From contig NZ_UYXQ01000005.1 in NCBI RefSeq assembly GCF_900624995.1, positions 1 to 64,000 on the forward strand: a DNA stretch of 64,000 nucleotides. The letters are read 5' to 3'. Shown one piece after another: positions 25,231-34,550 of this stretch. Each line of letters opens with the position of its first letter. The first letter of the stretch is position 1. Both the position numbers and the translations under genes were made by a program. A model generated the notes under the pieces. It saw only the letters and a list, made by a program, of their open reading frames with translations. It made no database searches and was not told the origin of the DNA. The stretch is from Pseudomonas antarctica. Lineage in GTDB: Bacteria > Pseudomonadota > Gammaproteobacteria > Pseudomonadales > Pseudomonadaceae.

Positions 25231-26745
25231 ATGCTCGAACAGTACGTCAAAAAGATCCTCACCTCGCGCGTTTATGACGTTGCCGTAGAAACCCCATTGC
25301 AGACTGCTCGCCAGCTCTCCGAGCGGCTGGGCAACAAAGTCTGGCTCAAGCGCGAAGACTTGCAGCCGGTGTTCTCGTTCAAGATTCGCGGCGCCTACAA
25401 CAAGTTGACCCAGCTGAGCTTGGAGGAGCGCGCGCGCGGCGTGGTCACCGCATCTGCCGGCAATCATGCCCAGGGCCTCGCCCTTGCAGCCAAGGTGCTG
25501 GGAGTCAAGGCCACTATCGTGATGCCCAAGACCACCCCGGAGATCAAGGTCGAAGGCGTGCGTTCGCGTGGCGGCAAAGTGGTGCTGCACGGTGATTCCT
25601 TCCCGGAAGCCCTGGCCTACTCGCTGAAACTGGTCGACGAAAAAGGCTACGTTTACATTCACCCCTATGATGATCCGCACACCATTGCCGGGCAGGGCAC
25701 CGTGGCGATGGAGATTCTGCGCCAGCACCCGGGGCCGCTGGACGCTATTTTCGTACCGGTGGGCGGCGGCGGGCTGATCGCTGGTATTGCGGCGTACGTG
25801 AAATACCTGCGCCCGGAGATCAAGATCATCGGCGTCGAGCCGGACGACTCCAACTGCCTGCAAGCCGCCATGGCTGCCGGTGAGCGCGTGGTACTGCCGA
25901 CCGTCGGTATCTTTGCCGACGGCGTGGCGGTGGCGCAGATCGGCCAGCACACGTTCGACATCTGCAAAGACTATGTGGACGAAGTGATCACCGTCAGCAC
26001 CGATGAAATCTGCGCGGCGATCAAGGACATCTACGACGACACCCGCTCCATCACCGAGCCCGCAGGCGCATTGGGTGTGGCGGGGATCAAGAAGTATGTC
26101 GAGACCCGAGGCATCACCGGGCAAACCCTGGTGGCCATCGACTCCGGTGCCAACGTCAACTTCGACCGCCTGCGCCATGTGGCCGAGCGCGCCGAGCTGG
26201 GTGAAGGCCGCGAAGCCATCATCGCCGTGACCATCCCCGAGCAGCCGGGCAGCTTCAAGGCCTTCTGCGAGGCCGTGGGCAAGCGCCAGATCACCGAATT
26301 CAACTACCGCTACCACTCCGGCCGCGAGGCGCACATCTTCGTTGGCGTGCAGACTCACCCGGAAAACGACCCGCGCAGCGCGTTGATCGCCAGCCTCACC
26401 AGCCAGGGTTTCCCGGTGCTGGACCTGACCGAGAACGAACTGGCCAAGTTGCACATTCGTCATATGGTCGGTGGGCACGCGGCGAAAGTCAGCGACGAGC
26501 TGGTATTCCGTTTCGAATTCCCGGAACGCCCGGGCGCGCTGTTCAACTTTCTTAACAAATTGGGCGGGCGCTGGAACATCTCGATGTTCCACTATCGCAA
26601 CCACGGCGCGGCCGACGGCCGTGTGGTCGCCGGCCTGCAAGTGCCGGCGGACGAGCGCCATTTGGTGCCGGCCGCATTGGCGCAAATCGGCTACCCGTAC
26701 TGGGATGAAAGCGAAAACCCGGCCTACCAGCTGTTCCTCGGTTGA
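25231..26745 (+). CDS. ilvA: Biosynthetic threonine ammonia-lyase
   Basis: PLP enzyme converting threonine to 2-oxobutyrate, the first step of isoleucine synthesis. 504 residues, with the PLP lysine in FSFKIRGAYNK (about residue 57), the glycine loop VPVGGGGLIAGI, and two C-terminal ACT-like regulatory modules (IPEQPGSFKAFC about 333 and FPERPGALFNFL about 430) that mark the feedback-regulated biosynthetic form. It has no strong ribosome site. The next gene starts 40 bp later. Confidence 0.96.
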   Translation: MLEQYVKKILTSRVYDVAVETPLQTARQLSERLGNKVWLKREDLQPVFSFKIRGAYNKLTQLSLEERARGVVTASAGNHAQGLALAAKVLGVKATIVMPKTTPEIKVEGVRSRGGKVVLHGDSFPEALAYSLKLVDEKGYVYIHPYDDPHTIAGQGTVAMEILRQHPGPLDAIFVPVGGGGLIAGIAAYVKYLRPEIKIIGVEPDDSNCLQAAMAAGERVVLPTVGIFADGVAVAQIGQHTFDICKDYVDEVITVSTDEICAAIKDIYDDTRSITEPAGALGVAGIKKYVETRGITGQTLVAIDSGANVNFDRLRHVAERAELGEGREAIIAVTIPEQPGSFKAFCEAVGKRQITEFNYRYHSGREAHIFVGVQTHPENDPRSALIASLTSQGFPVLDLTENELAKLHIRHMVGGHAAKVSDELVFRFEFPERPGALFNFLNKLGGRWNISMFHYRNHGAADGRVVAGLQVPADERHLVPAALAQIGYPYWDESENPAYQLFLG

Positions 26746-26785
26746 GCGACTACGCTGACTGAGCGGCCTTTAAGGAATCAAGACC

Positions 26786-27199
26786 ATGGAAACGCTGACC
26801 ACCCTCAAGGTTATCCACATCACCGCCACCGTGTTGCTGCTGCTCAGCGGCCTCGGGCTGGCGGTACTGGCCTGGCGCAAGCGCAGCGCCGGCCCTGCGG
26901 TTACCGTGCAACGCCCGTGGGCGTTCGTGTGGTTGCTGATGGGGGTTTGCATGGTCAGCATGCCATTCACCGGCTGGTGGCTGGCGCATTTGATCGGCTG
27001 GCCGCTGGGGCAAACCTGGATTCTGGGCTCCAGCATCCTCTACACCGTGGCGGCGCTGGCCTGGTTCTGGCTGGTGGCACGGCTTAACCGCCTGCGTCTG
27101 GGCGGCGGTGGCAGCCTGAATTTCACCCTGGCGCTGGCCGTGGTCAGCCTGGTGGGGTTTGTGGCGATTGCCGGGTTGATGGGCGCCAAGCCGGTCTAA
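26786..27199 (+). CDS. DUF2269 family membrane protein (first copy)
   Basis: Integral membrane protein of 137 residues with four predicted helices. KVIHITATVLLLLSGLGLAV at the N-terminus and GCMVSMPFTGWW-like second helix fit the DUF2269 family. A clear AAGGAATCAAGACC precedes the start. It is the first of a three-gene cluster with an SDR protein and a second DUF2269 protein; spacing of 9 bp to the next gene indicates an operon. Function unknown. Confidence 0.75.
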   Translation: METLTTLKVIHITATVLLLLSGLGLAVLAWRKRSAGPAVTVQRPWAFVWLLMGVCMVSMPFTGWWLAHLIGWPLGQTWILGSSILYTVAALAWFWLVARLNRLRLGGGGSLNFTLALAVVSLVGFVAIAGLMGAKPV

Positions 27200-27208
27200 A
27201 GGGGCTTC

Positions 27209-28459
27209 ATGAACGTCCTTCTGGTCGGCGCCACAGGGTTTGTGGGCCGCCATCTGTTGCGCGCCTTGCAGCACGCCGGGCACTGCGTGATCGCGACCTC
27301 TCGAACGCCTCAACACCAGAGTTGGCCGGGGGTTGAGTGGCGTTCGCTGGACCTGGGCCGCCTGGCTGTCGACCCCGAGCACTTTGTCTTTCCTGAATCT
27401 GTTGATGTATTGATCAATGCGGCGGGCCTGCTCAGCGTGGATGCGGCTGAGTTGAGCCGGGTTCAGGATCAAGGCGCTCGCGTGTTGTTTGATCTGGCCG
27501 CCCAGCGTGGCGTGCGGGTGTTGCAGATTTCCGCCTTGGGCGCTTCGGCGCAATCCGACCTGGCGTTCCTGGCCAGCAAAGGCTTGGCGGATGATTATCT
27601 GCTCAGTCTGGGCATAACCGCTGTGGTGCTTCGGCCTTCATTGGTGGTGGGCGCGGGCGGCACCAGCAGTGCGTGGCTGGCCGGGCTTTCGCCTTGGCCG
27701 CTGATTCCGCTGCTCGACCTCAAGGCCCAAGTGCAGCCCGTGCATATCGACGATCTGGTCGGTGCGGTAATGGCCCTGCTGCGCCAGTGGCCTGCTGAAT
27801 CAATGGTGCTGCCGTTGGTGGGGCCCGAGCCGATGCGGCTGTCGCAGGTCGTTGACCACCTGCGCGCGGCTCAAGGCTGGGAGGCGGGCCGCTACGTGCA
27901 AGTGCCGCTGCTGAGGTTGGGCGGTTGGCTGGGTGATCGCCTGGGCTGGCAGGCTTTGAACCGACAAAGTATCGCCCTGGCGCAACAGGACAATGTGGCC
28001 GACCCCGAGGTACTGGCCTCGGTTTGCGGTTATACCGTCGCGCCGCTGGCGTCGCGCCTGCACGATTGGCCGAACGCAGCCATCAGCAGCCAGCGCACTC
28101 TGCGCCCAGTGATGCTGGCGGTGATGGTGCTGATCTGGCTGGGCACCGCAGCCGTTTGCCTCGGTCAGGGTTACGACTGGGGCCTGCGCATCATGGCCGA
28201 GGCGGGCGTGCACGGCACGTGGGCGACACTGGCCGTGATCGGCGGCTCGGTCTGCGATGCGCTGTTGGGTTTAGGGTTGCTGGTGACGCGTTGGCGCAGG
28301 CAGGCCCTGATCCTGCAATTGCTGCTGATGGCCGGTTACACCGTGTTTATCAGCCTGGTTCTGCCCCATTACTGGTTTGACCCTTATGCCGCCGTCGCCA
28401 AGAACCTGGTGCTGATGGTGGCGACTGTGTGGCTTCTATGGACTGAACCTCATCAATGA
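27209..28459 (+). CDS. SDR-family NAD(P)-binding protein with C-terminal DoxX-like membrane domain
   Basis: Fusion protein of 416 residues. Residues 1-290 are an atypical extended SDR (NmrA-like) with the nucleotide loop LLVGATGFVGRHLLRAL at residues 4-20. Residues 295-416 are a DoxX-like domain of four predicted helices (LAVMVLIWLGTAAVCLG onward). The fusion would tether an NAD(P)-dependent enzyme to the membrane. It is flanked by two DUF2269 membrane proteins in the same operon; its 3' end overlaps the next start by 4 bp. Substrate unknown. Confidence 0.8.
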   Translation: MNVLLVGATGFVGRHLLRALQHAGHCVIATSRTPQHQSWPGVEWRSLDLGRLAVDPEHFVFPESVDVLINAAGLLSVDAAELSRVQDQGARVLFDLAAQRGVRVLQISALGASAQSDLAFLASKGLADDYLLSLGITAVVLRPSLVVGAGGTSSAWLAGLSPWPLIPLLDLKAQVQPVHIDDLVGAVMALLRQWPAESMVLPLVGPEPMRLSQVVDHLRAAQGWEAGRYVQVPLLRLGGWLGDRLGWQALNRQSIALAQQDNVADPEVLASVCGYTVAPLASRLHDWPNAAISSQRTLRPVMLAVMVLIWLGTAAVCLGQGYDWGLRIMAEAGVHGTWATLAVIGGSVCDALLGLGLLVTRWRRQALILQLLLMAGYTVFISLVLPHYWFDPYAAVAKNLVLMVATVWLLWTEPHQ

Positions 28460-28923
28460 GCGCTTACCTGCTGCTGAAAACCCTGCATATCCTGTCCTCG
28501 ACCATTCTATTCGGGTTGGGCGCGGGCTCGGCTTACTATGCCTTGCGCGCCTGGCGCAGTGGCAAGGTTGAAGTCATCGCCGAGACGTTCAAGCACTTGG
28601 TGTTCGCCGACTGGGCGTTTACCGCAACCACGGCGGTGTTCCAGCCCTTAAGCGGGGTCGGCTTGATGCACTTGGCGGGTTGGTCGATGCAGCAGAGCTG
28701 GCTGCAATGGACCGTCGGCCTGTATTGCCTGGCCGGGGTTTGCTGGCTGCCGGTGGTGTGGTTGCAGATTCGTGTGCACAAGATGGCGGAGCAGGCGTTG
28801 CGCGACGGCACGGCGATGCCGATCAAGGCGGCGACCTATATGCGCTGGTGGTTTGGCCTGGGCTGGCCGGCGTTTTTGGCGTTTATGGTGATTTTCTATT
28901 TGATGGTGGCTAAGCCGATGTAG
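28456..28923 (+). CDS. DUF2269 family membrane protein (second copy)
   Basis: Integral membrane protein of 155 residues with four predicted helices, beginning LLKTLHILSSTILFGLGAG, which carries a helix-1 histidine as the first copy does (KVIHIT). It is coupled to the SDR-DoxX gene by an ATGA overlap. Conserved helix-1 His residues in this family might bind heme or metal, but that is speculative. It is somewhat longer than the first copy. Confidence 0.77.
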   Translation: MSAYLLLKTLHILSSTILFGLGAGSAYYALRAWRSGKVEVIAETFKHLVFADWAFTATTAVFQPLSGVGLMHLAGWSMQQSWLQWTVGLYCLAGVCWLPVVWLQIRVHKMAEQALRDGTAMPIKAATYMRWWFGLGWPAFLAFMVIFYLMVAKPM

Positions 28924-28945
28924 GGCTTGGGACTGAGTCGACTTC

Positions 28946-29017
28946 ATCGCAGGCAAGCCAGCTTCCACACTTGAATGTATTCACAAATCTAAGGGTGGGA
29001 GCTGGCTTGCCTGCGAT
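28946..29017. repeat. REP pair, arms pointing outward
   Basis: ATCGCAGGCAAGCCAGCTT at 28946 and GTGGGAGCTGGCTTGCCTG at 28995 are inverted relative to the usual REPIN order, with a 25-nt spacer. It separates convergent genes. Confidence 0.85.
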
Positions 29018-29024
29018 GGGGCCA

Positions 29025-29681
29025 TCAGCTTCGCAGTGTTATCACCGGCCAGCCACGCTTCTGGGCCTCAGCCCGCAAATTCGGATCCGGGTCCACCGCC
29101 ACTGGGTGGGTCACTTGCTCCAGCAGTGGCAAATCATTCATCGAGTCGCTATAGAAGTAGCTGTCTTCCAGGCTGTGCCCGGTTTCTTCCAGCCAACGAT
29201 TCAAGCGCGTCACCTTGCCTTCACGGAAGCACGGCACATCGGTGCTGCGCCCGGTGTAGCGGCCATTTTCCATCTCGCACTCGGTGGCGATCAGGGTTTC
29301 GACGCCCAGGCGTGCGGCAATTGGCGCGGTGATGAAGCGGTTGGTGGCGGTGATGATCACCAGCTTGTCGCCGGCGGCGCGGTGCTTGGCCAGCAGTTCC
29401 ACTGCCTGGGGCAGCATGATCGGCTCGATGCAGTCGCGCATGTAGTCGTTGTGCCACGCGTTAAGCTGGGCCATCTCGGTGCGGCCGAGGATTTCCAGGC
29501 AGAAGTTCAGGTACTCGGCGTTATCCAGCGTGCCGGCCAGGTAGTCCTGGTAAAACTCGTCGTTGCGGGCCTTGTAGGCCACCGCGTCGAGAATCCCGCG
29601 TTCGCAGAGGTAATCACCCCAGGCGTGGTCGCTGTCACCGCCCAGAAGTGTGTTGTCCAAGTCGAATAAAGCCAGGCGCAT
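29025..29681 (-). CDS. HAD-superfamily phosphatase (subfamily IB), SerB/histidinol-phosphatase-like
   Basis: Soluble phosphatase of 218 residues. HAD motif I is [13 protein letters not shown] (Asp7, Asp9), motif II lies in [11 protein letters not shown], and motif IV is [13 protein letters not shown]. Subfamily IB includes phosphoserine phosphatases. The PAO1 gene at this position next to rppH (PA0335, from memory) has been linked to histidinol-phosphate phosphatase activity, so a role in histidine synthesis is plausible. Divergent from rppH. Confidence 0.82.
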   Translation of the reverse strand: MRLALFDLDNTLLGGDSDHAWGDYLCERGILDAVAYKARNDEFYQDYLAGTLDNAEYLNFCLEILGRTEMAQLNAWHNDYMRDCIEPIMLPQAVELLAKHRAAGDKLVIITATNRFITAPIAARLGVETLIATECEMENGRYTGRSTDVPCFREGKVTRLNRWLEETGHSLEDSYFYSDSMNDLPLLEQVTHPVAVDPDPNLRAEAQKRGWPVITLRS

Positions 29682-29824
29682 TGCAGTTACTCGCTGAAAA
29701 GTCTGTAAAAAGGCGTCCAGAATACGGTCTTTTCACAAGAGTGCACATAAGGTAAGAAGCCTCGTTGCCGCTGGAACAACCTTTGTGGAACAATGCGGCG
29801 ACATGCGTTTGCGAGGTTGTTGCC

Positions 29825-30304
29825 GTGATCGACCCCGATGGTTTCCGTCCTAATGTCGGGATTATTCTTACGAATGATGCCGGACAGGTGCTATGGGCTC
29901 GCCGAATCAACCAAGATGCCTGGCAGTTTCCTCAAGGCGGAATCAACCCCGACGAAACCCCTGAAGACGCCTTGTACCGTGAGTTGAACGAAGAAGTCGG
30001 CCTTGAGCGTGAAGATGTGCAAATTCTGGCCTGTACACGCGGCTGGTTGCGCTATCGTTTGCCGCAACGCCTGGTGCGTACCCACAGCCAACCGCTGTGC
30101 ATCGGCCAGAAGCAGAAATGGTTTCTCCTGCGCCTGATCTCCAACGAGCAGCGGGTGCGGATGGATTTGACCGGTAAACCGGAGTTCGATGGCTGGCGTT
30201 GGGTCAGCTATTGGTACCCGTTGGGCCAGGTGGTGACATTCAAGCGCGAGGTTTATCGTCGCGCTCTCAAAGAACTTGCCCCGCGCCTTTTAGCGCGCGA
30301 CTGA
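29825..30304 (+). CDS. rppH: RNA pyrophosphohydrolase
   Basis: Nudix hydrolase that removes pyrophosphate from 5'-triphosphate mRNA ends and starts RNA decay. Starting at the GTG (29825) gives 159 residues, the usual Pseudomonas RppH length, with the conserved N-terminus [14 protein letters not shown]. The Nudix box is [20 protein letters not shown] followed by VGL. AGGT lies a few bases upstream. The ptsP gene starts 22 bp after the stop, a pairing conserved in gammaproteobacteria, so the two are one operon. Confidence 0.95.
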   Translation: MIDPDGFRPNVGIILTNDAGQVLWARRINQDAWQFPQGGINPDETPEDALYRELNEEVGLEREDVQILACTRGWLRYRLPQRLVRTHSQPLCIGQKQKWFLLRLISNEQRVRMDLTGKPEFDGWRWVSYWYPLGQVVTFKREVYRRALKELAPRLLARD

Positions 30305-30326
30305 CGACGGAGTTCGACCCCGAGCC

Positions 30327-32606
30327 ATGCTCAATACGCTGCGCAAGATCGTCCAGGAAGTTAACTCCGCCAAGGATCTCAAGGCGGCGTTGGGGATTAT
30401 TGTGTTGCGCGTCAAGGAAGCCATGGGCAGCCAGGTCTGCTCGGTTTACCTGCTGGACCCCGAGACCAACCGTTTTGTGCTGATGGCCACCGAGGGCCTG
30501 AACAAGCGCTCTATCGGCAAAGTCAGCATGGCGCCCAATGAAGGTCTGGTGGGCCTGGTGGGGACGCGTGAAGAACCCCTGAACCTTGAAAACGCGGCTG
30601 ATCACCCGCGTTATCGCTACTTTGCCGAAACCGGTGAAGAGCGTTACGCCTCGTTCCTCGGCGCACCGATCATTCACCACCGCCGCGTTGTCGGCGTGTT
30701 GGTCATCCAGCAAAAAGAGCGGCGCCAGTTCGATGAAGGTGAAGAAGCTTTCCTGGTGACCATGAGCGCGCAGCTTGCCGGGGTGATTGCCCACGCCGAG
30801 GCGACGGGTTCGATTCGCGGCCTGGGTCGCCAGGGCAAGGGCATCCAGGAGGCCAAGTTCGTCGGCGTACCTGGTTCGCCGGGCGCTGCCGTCGGCACGG
30901 CGGTGGTCATGCTGCCACCGGCCGACCTCGATGTGGTGCCGGACAAGACCGTCAACGACATTGACGCTGAAATCAAACTGTTCAAGACCGCCCTGGAAGG
31001 CGTGCGCGCGGATATGCGCAACCTGTCGACCAAGCTGGCCACCCAGTTGCGGCCCGAAGAGCGCGCGCTGTTCGACGTGTACCAGATGATGCTCGACGAC
31101 GCGTCACTGGGTAATGAAGTCAAAACCGTGATCAAGACCGGCCAATGGGCACAGGGCGCGTTGCGCCAAGTGGTCACTGATCACGTCAACCGTTTCGAGT
31201 TGATGGACGACGCCTACCTGCGTGAGCGTGCCTCGGACGTACGCGACCTTGGTCGCCGTTTGCTGGCCTACCTGCAGGAAGACCGCACCACCAACCTGGT
31301 CTACCCCGACAACACCATCCTGATCAGCGAAGAGCTGACCGCCACCATGCTCGGCGAAGTGCCGGAGGGTAAACTGGTGGGCCTGGTCTCGGTACTGGGT
31401 TCGGGCAACTCCCACGTCGCGATCCTGGCCCGGGCCATGGGCATTCCGACGGTGATGGGCCTGGTTGACCTGCCGTATTCCAAGGTCGACGGCATTGACA
31501 TGATCGTCGATGGCCACCGTGGCGAAGTCTTCACCAACCCCAGCGAGCTGATGCGCAAGCAATACGCCGAGGTGGTGGAAGAAGAGAAACAACTGGCGCT
31601 GGGGCTCGATTCGCTGCGCGAATTGCCTTGCGTAACCCTCGACGGCCACCGCGTGCCGCTGCTGGTCAACACCGGCCTGCTGGCCGATGTGGCCCGCGCG
31701 CAACAGCGCGGCGCCGAAGGGGTTGGGCTGTACCGCACCGAAGTGCCGTTCATGATCAACCAACGCTTCCCGAGTGAGAAGGAGCAGCTGGCGATTTATC
31801 GCGAGCAACTGTCCGCCTTCCACCCGTTGCCGGTGACGATGCGCAGCCTGGACATCGGCGGCGATAAGTCACTGTCCTACTTCCCGATCAAGGAAGACAA
31901 CCCCTTCCTTGGCTGGCGCGGCATTCGCGTGACCCTCGACCATCCTGAAATTTTCCTCGTACAGACCCGCGCTATGCTCAAGGCCAGCGAAGGCCTGAAC
32001 AACCTGCGCATTCTGCTGCCGATGATTTCCGGCACCCATGAGCTGGAAGAAGCCCTGCACCTGATCCACCGCGCCTGGGGCGAAGTACGCGACGAAGGTG
32101 CCGACGTACCGATGCCGCCGATTGGCGTGATGATCGAAATCCCGGCGGCGGTGTACCAGGCTAAAGAGCTGGCACGGCAGGTGGACTTCCTCTCGGTCGG
32201 CTCCAACGACTTGACCCAGTACCTGCTGGCCGTGGACCGCAACAACCCACGGGTGGCCGACCTCTACGACTACCTGCACCCTGCGGTGCTGCAAGCCCTG
32301 CAACATGTGGTGCGCGACGCGCATGCCGAAGGCAAGCCGGTGAGCATCTGCGGTGAGATGGCCGGCGACCCAGCGGCGGCGGTGCTGTTGATGGCGATGG
32401 GCTTTGACAGCCTGTCGATGAACGCCACTAACTTGCCGAAGGTGAAGTGGATGTTGCGCCAGGTGAACTTGAGCATGGCCAAGGAATTGCTGGCCGAGTT
32501 GATGACCATCGACAACCCGCAAGTTATCCACAGCTCGCTGCAATTGGCGCTGAAGAACCTGGGGCTGACGCGGATGATTAATCCGGCTTCGGCGAAAACC
32601 CTCTAG
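30327..32606 (+). CDS. ptsP: Phosphoenolpyruvate--protein phosphotransferase PtsP (EI-Ntr)
   Basis: Enzyme I of the nitrogen PTS, 759 residues. Order: N-terminal GAF domain (about 1-165, senses glutamine or 2-oxoglutarate in relatives), PEP-utiliser N domain (FVGVPGSPGAAVGTAVV), the phospho-histidine domain GSGNSHVAILARAMG (His363), and the C-terminal PEP-binding barrel (GLYRTEVPFM, SVGSNDLTQYLLAVDR, SICGEMAGDP). It passes phosphate from PEP to NPr, controlling nitrogen and potassium responses. Follows rppH closely. Confidence 0.96.
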   Translation: MLNTLRKIVQEVNSAKDLKAALGIIVLRVKEAMGSQVCSVYLLDPETNRFVLMATEGLNKRSIGKVSMAPNEGLVGLVGTREEPLNLENAADHPRYRYFAETGEERYASFLGAPIIHHRRVVGVLVIQQKERRQFDEGEEAFLVTMSAQLAGVIAHAEATGSIRGLGRQGKGIQEAKFVGVPGSPGAAVGTAVVMLPPADLDVVPDKTVNDIDAEIKLFKTALEGVRADMRNLSTKLATQLRPEERALFDVYQMMLDDASLGNEVKTVIKTGQWAQGALRQVVTDHVNRFELMDDAYLRERASDVRDLGRRLLAYLQEDRTTNLVYPDNTILISEELTATMLGEVPEGKLVGLVSVLGSGNSHVAILARAMGIPTVMGLVDLPYSKVDGIDMIVDGHRGEVFTNPSELMRKQYAEVVEEEKQLALGLDSLRELPCVTLDGHRVPLLVNTGLLADVARAQQRGAEGVGLYRTEVPFMINQRFPSEKEQLAIYREQLSAFHPLPVTMRSLDIGGDKSLSYFPIKEDNPFLGWRGIRVTLDHPEIFLVQTRAMLKASEGLNNLRILLPMISGTHELEEALHLIHRAWGEVRDEGADVPMPPIGVMIEIPAAVYQAKELARQVDFLSVGSNDLTQYLLAVDRNNPRVADLYDYLHPAVLQALQHVVRDAHAEGKPVSICGEMAGDPAAAVLLMAMGFDSLSMNATNLPKVKWMLRQVNLSMAKELLAELMTIDNPQVIHSSLQLALKNLGLTRMINPASAKTL

Positions 32607-32620
32607 ACCGAGGCGCGGCC

Positions 32621-32686
32621 ATCGCAGGCACGCCAGCTCCCACAGGTTGGAATGTATTCCCCTGTGGGAGCTGGCTTGCCTGCGAT
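32621..32686. repeat. REP pair, arms pointing outward
   Basis: ATCGCAGGCACGCCAGCTC at 32621 and TGTGGGAGCTGGCTTGCCT at 32663 with an 18-nt gap, between the convergent ptsP and NRDE genes. Confidence 0.87.
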
Positions 32687-32705
32687 GGCGCCAGGCCAGT
32701 CACCG

Positions 32706-33452
32706 CTAAATGTTGAGTTCGACTTCACCCAGCTGGCCACCCAACGGCCCAAAACTACGCTCCACCATCCGCCGCGTCCCGTCGGCATTCACAATCAACG
32801 CCGTACTCGCCCGTGTCCCATAACTGGGGCTGGCAATAAATACACTCGACAACAGACTCTCCGTCGCCAAACCTACGCCGGTGTCTGGCAAGTCAGCGAA
32901 CGGCGCCGTCTGCGGGTCGCTCAAAATCCCCAGCAGCGCCTCCGGTTGCGGGTTCTCCAGCAAGTCGCTCAACGCCGCCTTGGCTTTGAGCAGTTTGGGC
33001 CACGGCGTGTCCAGCCCGGCGTTGGATAGCCCATAAACCCCGGCTTCCAGCCGCGTGGGCGAGGTCTGATTGGCGTTGTAGTGCCACAGCTCGTTCCGCG
33101 TGCCCACCAACAGGTTAAAGCCGGCGTATTCAATCGATCGGGCGTTAACGTCGGCTAAATAGTCGTCTATTGGTAGCGATCCGCTGATAAAGCGCGCGAC
33201 CAGCTCGCCTCGGGATTTGCGAGCCGGCGGCTGGTGCGGGTTGCGGATATTGGTCAGGGCCGCAAACCGACCGTCGGCGTTCACTCCAAGCCAAGTGCCG
33301 CCCGCTTCCTGGTCGCGCCCGGCGTAGACCTGCGGCGCATCCAGCCACTGAGCCAGCGGCAGGCTGGGGCGGGCGTAGAACTCATCACGGTTGGCCGCGA
33401 CGATCAGCGGTTGGGCATGGCCCGGCCGCCAGGCGAAAACAATCAGGCACAT
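32706..33452 (-). CDS. NRDE/TANGO2-family protein
   Basis: Protein of 248 residues with the Ntn-hydrolase-like N-terminus MCLIVFAW and the name-giving motif AANRDEFYARP. GGTWLGVNADGRFAALTN is also typical of this family. Cys2 may become the N-terminal nucleophile after Met removal. The eukaryotic relative TANGO2 is implicated in heme or lipid handling; the bacterial role is not settled. Convergent with ptsP and divergent from lgt. Confidence 0.88.
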   Translation of the reverse strand: MCLIVFAWRPGHAQPLIVAANRDEFYARPSLPLAQWLDAPQVYAGRDQEAGGTWLGVNADGRFAALTNIRNPHQPPARKSRGELVARFISGSLPIDDYLADVNARSIEYAGFNLLVGTRNELWHYNANQTSPTRLEAGVYGLSNAGLDTPWPKLLKAKAALSDLLENPQPEALLGILSDPQTAPFADLPDTGVGLATESLLSSVFIASPSYGTRASTALIVNADGTRRMVERSFGPLGGQLGEVELNI

Positions 33453-33683
33453 CAGGCGATCCCTTTTGTGTTTTCCATCACTTTACCCACACAACGGCGG
33501 GCGTTCCATCGTATCGAAGTTGGGCCGCACGCCTTCCATCCGTTAACATGCCAGGCTGTTCGGAATGTGCGGCCTCTTATTTTGAAATAGCAGCTTAATT
33601 TGAAATTGCGGCTGTAACGCAGGCTTAATCGCACACCGGCATGGTCCGGTGCGCCATGACTATTGATTTAACGAGGAGTCGCA

Positions 33684-34496
33684 ATGCTGCCTTACCCGCA
33701 GATCAACCCGGTGGCCGTGGCCATCGGTCCGCTGCAAATCCATTGGTACGGGTTGATGTACCTGATCGGCATCGGCGGTGCCTGGCTGCTGGCCTCCCGG
33801 CGCCTGAACCGTTTCGACCCGACCTGGACCAAAGAGAAGCTCTCCGACATGGTGTTCTGGATGTCGATGGGCGTAATCGTCGGCGGGCGCCTCGGGTATG
33901 TGCTGTTCTACGATCTGCCGGCCTATATCGCCAACCCGACGCTGATTTTCGAAGTATGGAAGGGCGGCATGGCGTTCCACGGCGGGTTTGTCGGCGTGAT
34001 GATCGCCGCCTGGTGGTTCGGCCGCCGCAACGGCAAGTCGTTTTTCCAACTGATGGACTTCGTTGCGCCGTTCGTGCCGATCGGCCTGGGTGCCGGGCGC
34101 ATCGGTAACTTCATCAACGCCGAGTTGTGGGGCAAGCCGACCGACGTGCCGTGGGCCATGGTGTTCCCGCCGTTCAGCGACCCGGCGCAATTGCCGCGCC
34201 ATCCGTCGCAGCTCTACCAGTTCGCCCTGGAAGGTGTGGCACTGTTCCTGATTCTGTACATCTTCTCGCGCAAGCCACGCCCAACCATGGCGGTGTCGGG
34301 CATGTTCGCGCTGTTCTACGGGATCTTCCGCTTTGTCGTCGAGTTCGTCCGCGTGCCGGATGCACAGTTGGGCTACCTGGCGTGGGGCTGGTTGACCATG
34401 GGTCAGATCCTCAGCATGCCGATGATTCTGGCGGGCCTGGGCCTGTTGTGGTGGGCTTACAACCGCCCGCAAGGCATCAAGAACACCGCGCTTTAA
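33684..34496 (+). CDS. lgt: Phosphatidylglycerol--prolipoprotein diacylglyceryl transferase
   Basis: Inner-membrane enzyme of 270 residues that puts diacylglycerol on the lipobox cysteine of prolipoproteins, the first lipoprotein maturation step. The signature [17 protein letters not shown] and the essential-His motif AFHGGFVGV are present, with about seven membrane helices. GAGGAG lies 6 nt upstream of the start. thyA follows 54 bp later, an association conserved in many proteobacteria. Confidence 0.97.
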   Translation: MLPYPQINPVAVAIGPLQIHWYGLMYLIGIGGAWLLASRRLNRFDPTWTKEKLSDMVFWMSMGVIVGGRLGYVLFYDLPAYIANPTLIFEVWKGGMAFHGGFVGVMIAAWWFGRRNGKSFFQLMDFVAPFVPIGLGAGRIGNFINAELWGKPTDVPWAMVFPPFSDPAQLPRHPSQLYQFALEGVALFLILYIFSRKPRPTMAVSGMFALFYGIFRFVVEFVRVPDAQLGYLAWGWLTMGQILSMPMILAGLGLLWWAYNRPQGIKNTAL

Positions 34497-34504
34497 ATTC
34501 GAAT

Positions 34505-34529
34505 GCCGAGGCTTTTGCGTAGCCTCGGC
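34505..34529 (+). terminator. Hairpin between lgt and thyA
   Basis: GCCGAGGCT (34505-34513) and AGCCTCGGC (34521-34529) form a perfect 9-bp stem with a 7-nt loop. There is no T-tract, so it is more likely an RNA-processing or weak attenuation structure than a full terminator. Confidence 0.5.
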
Positions 34530-34550
34530 TTCAACGATACGGGTAAAAAC

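Noticed and set aside
25090-26685. 531-codon open frame opposite ilvA
   Set aside because: Same reason; no family features, while ilvA is unambiguous.
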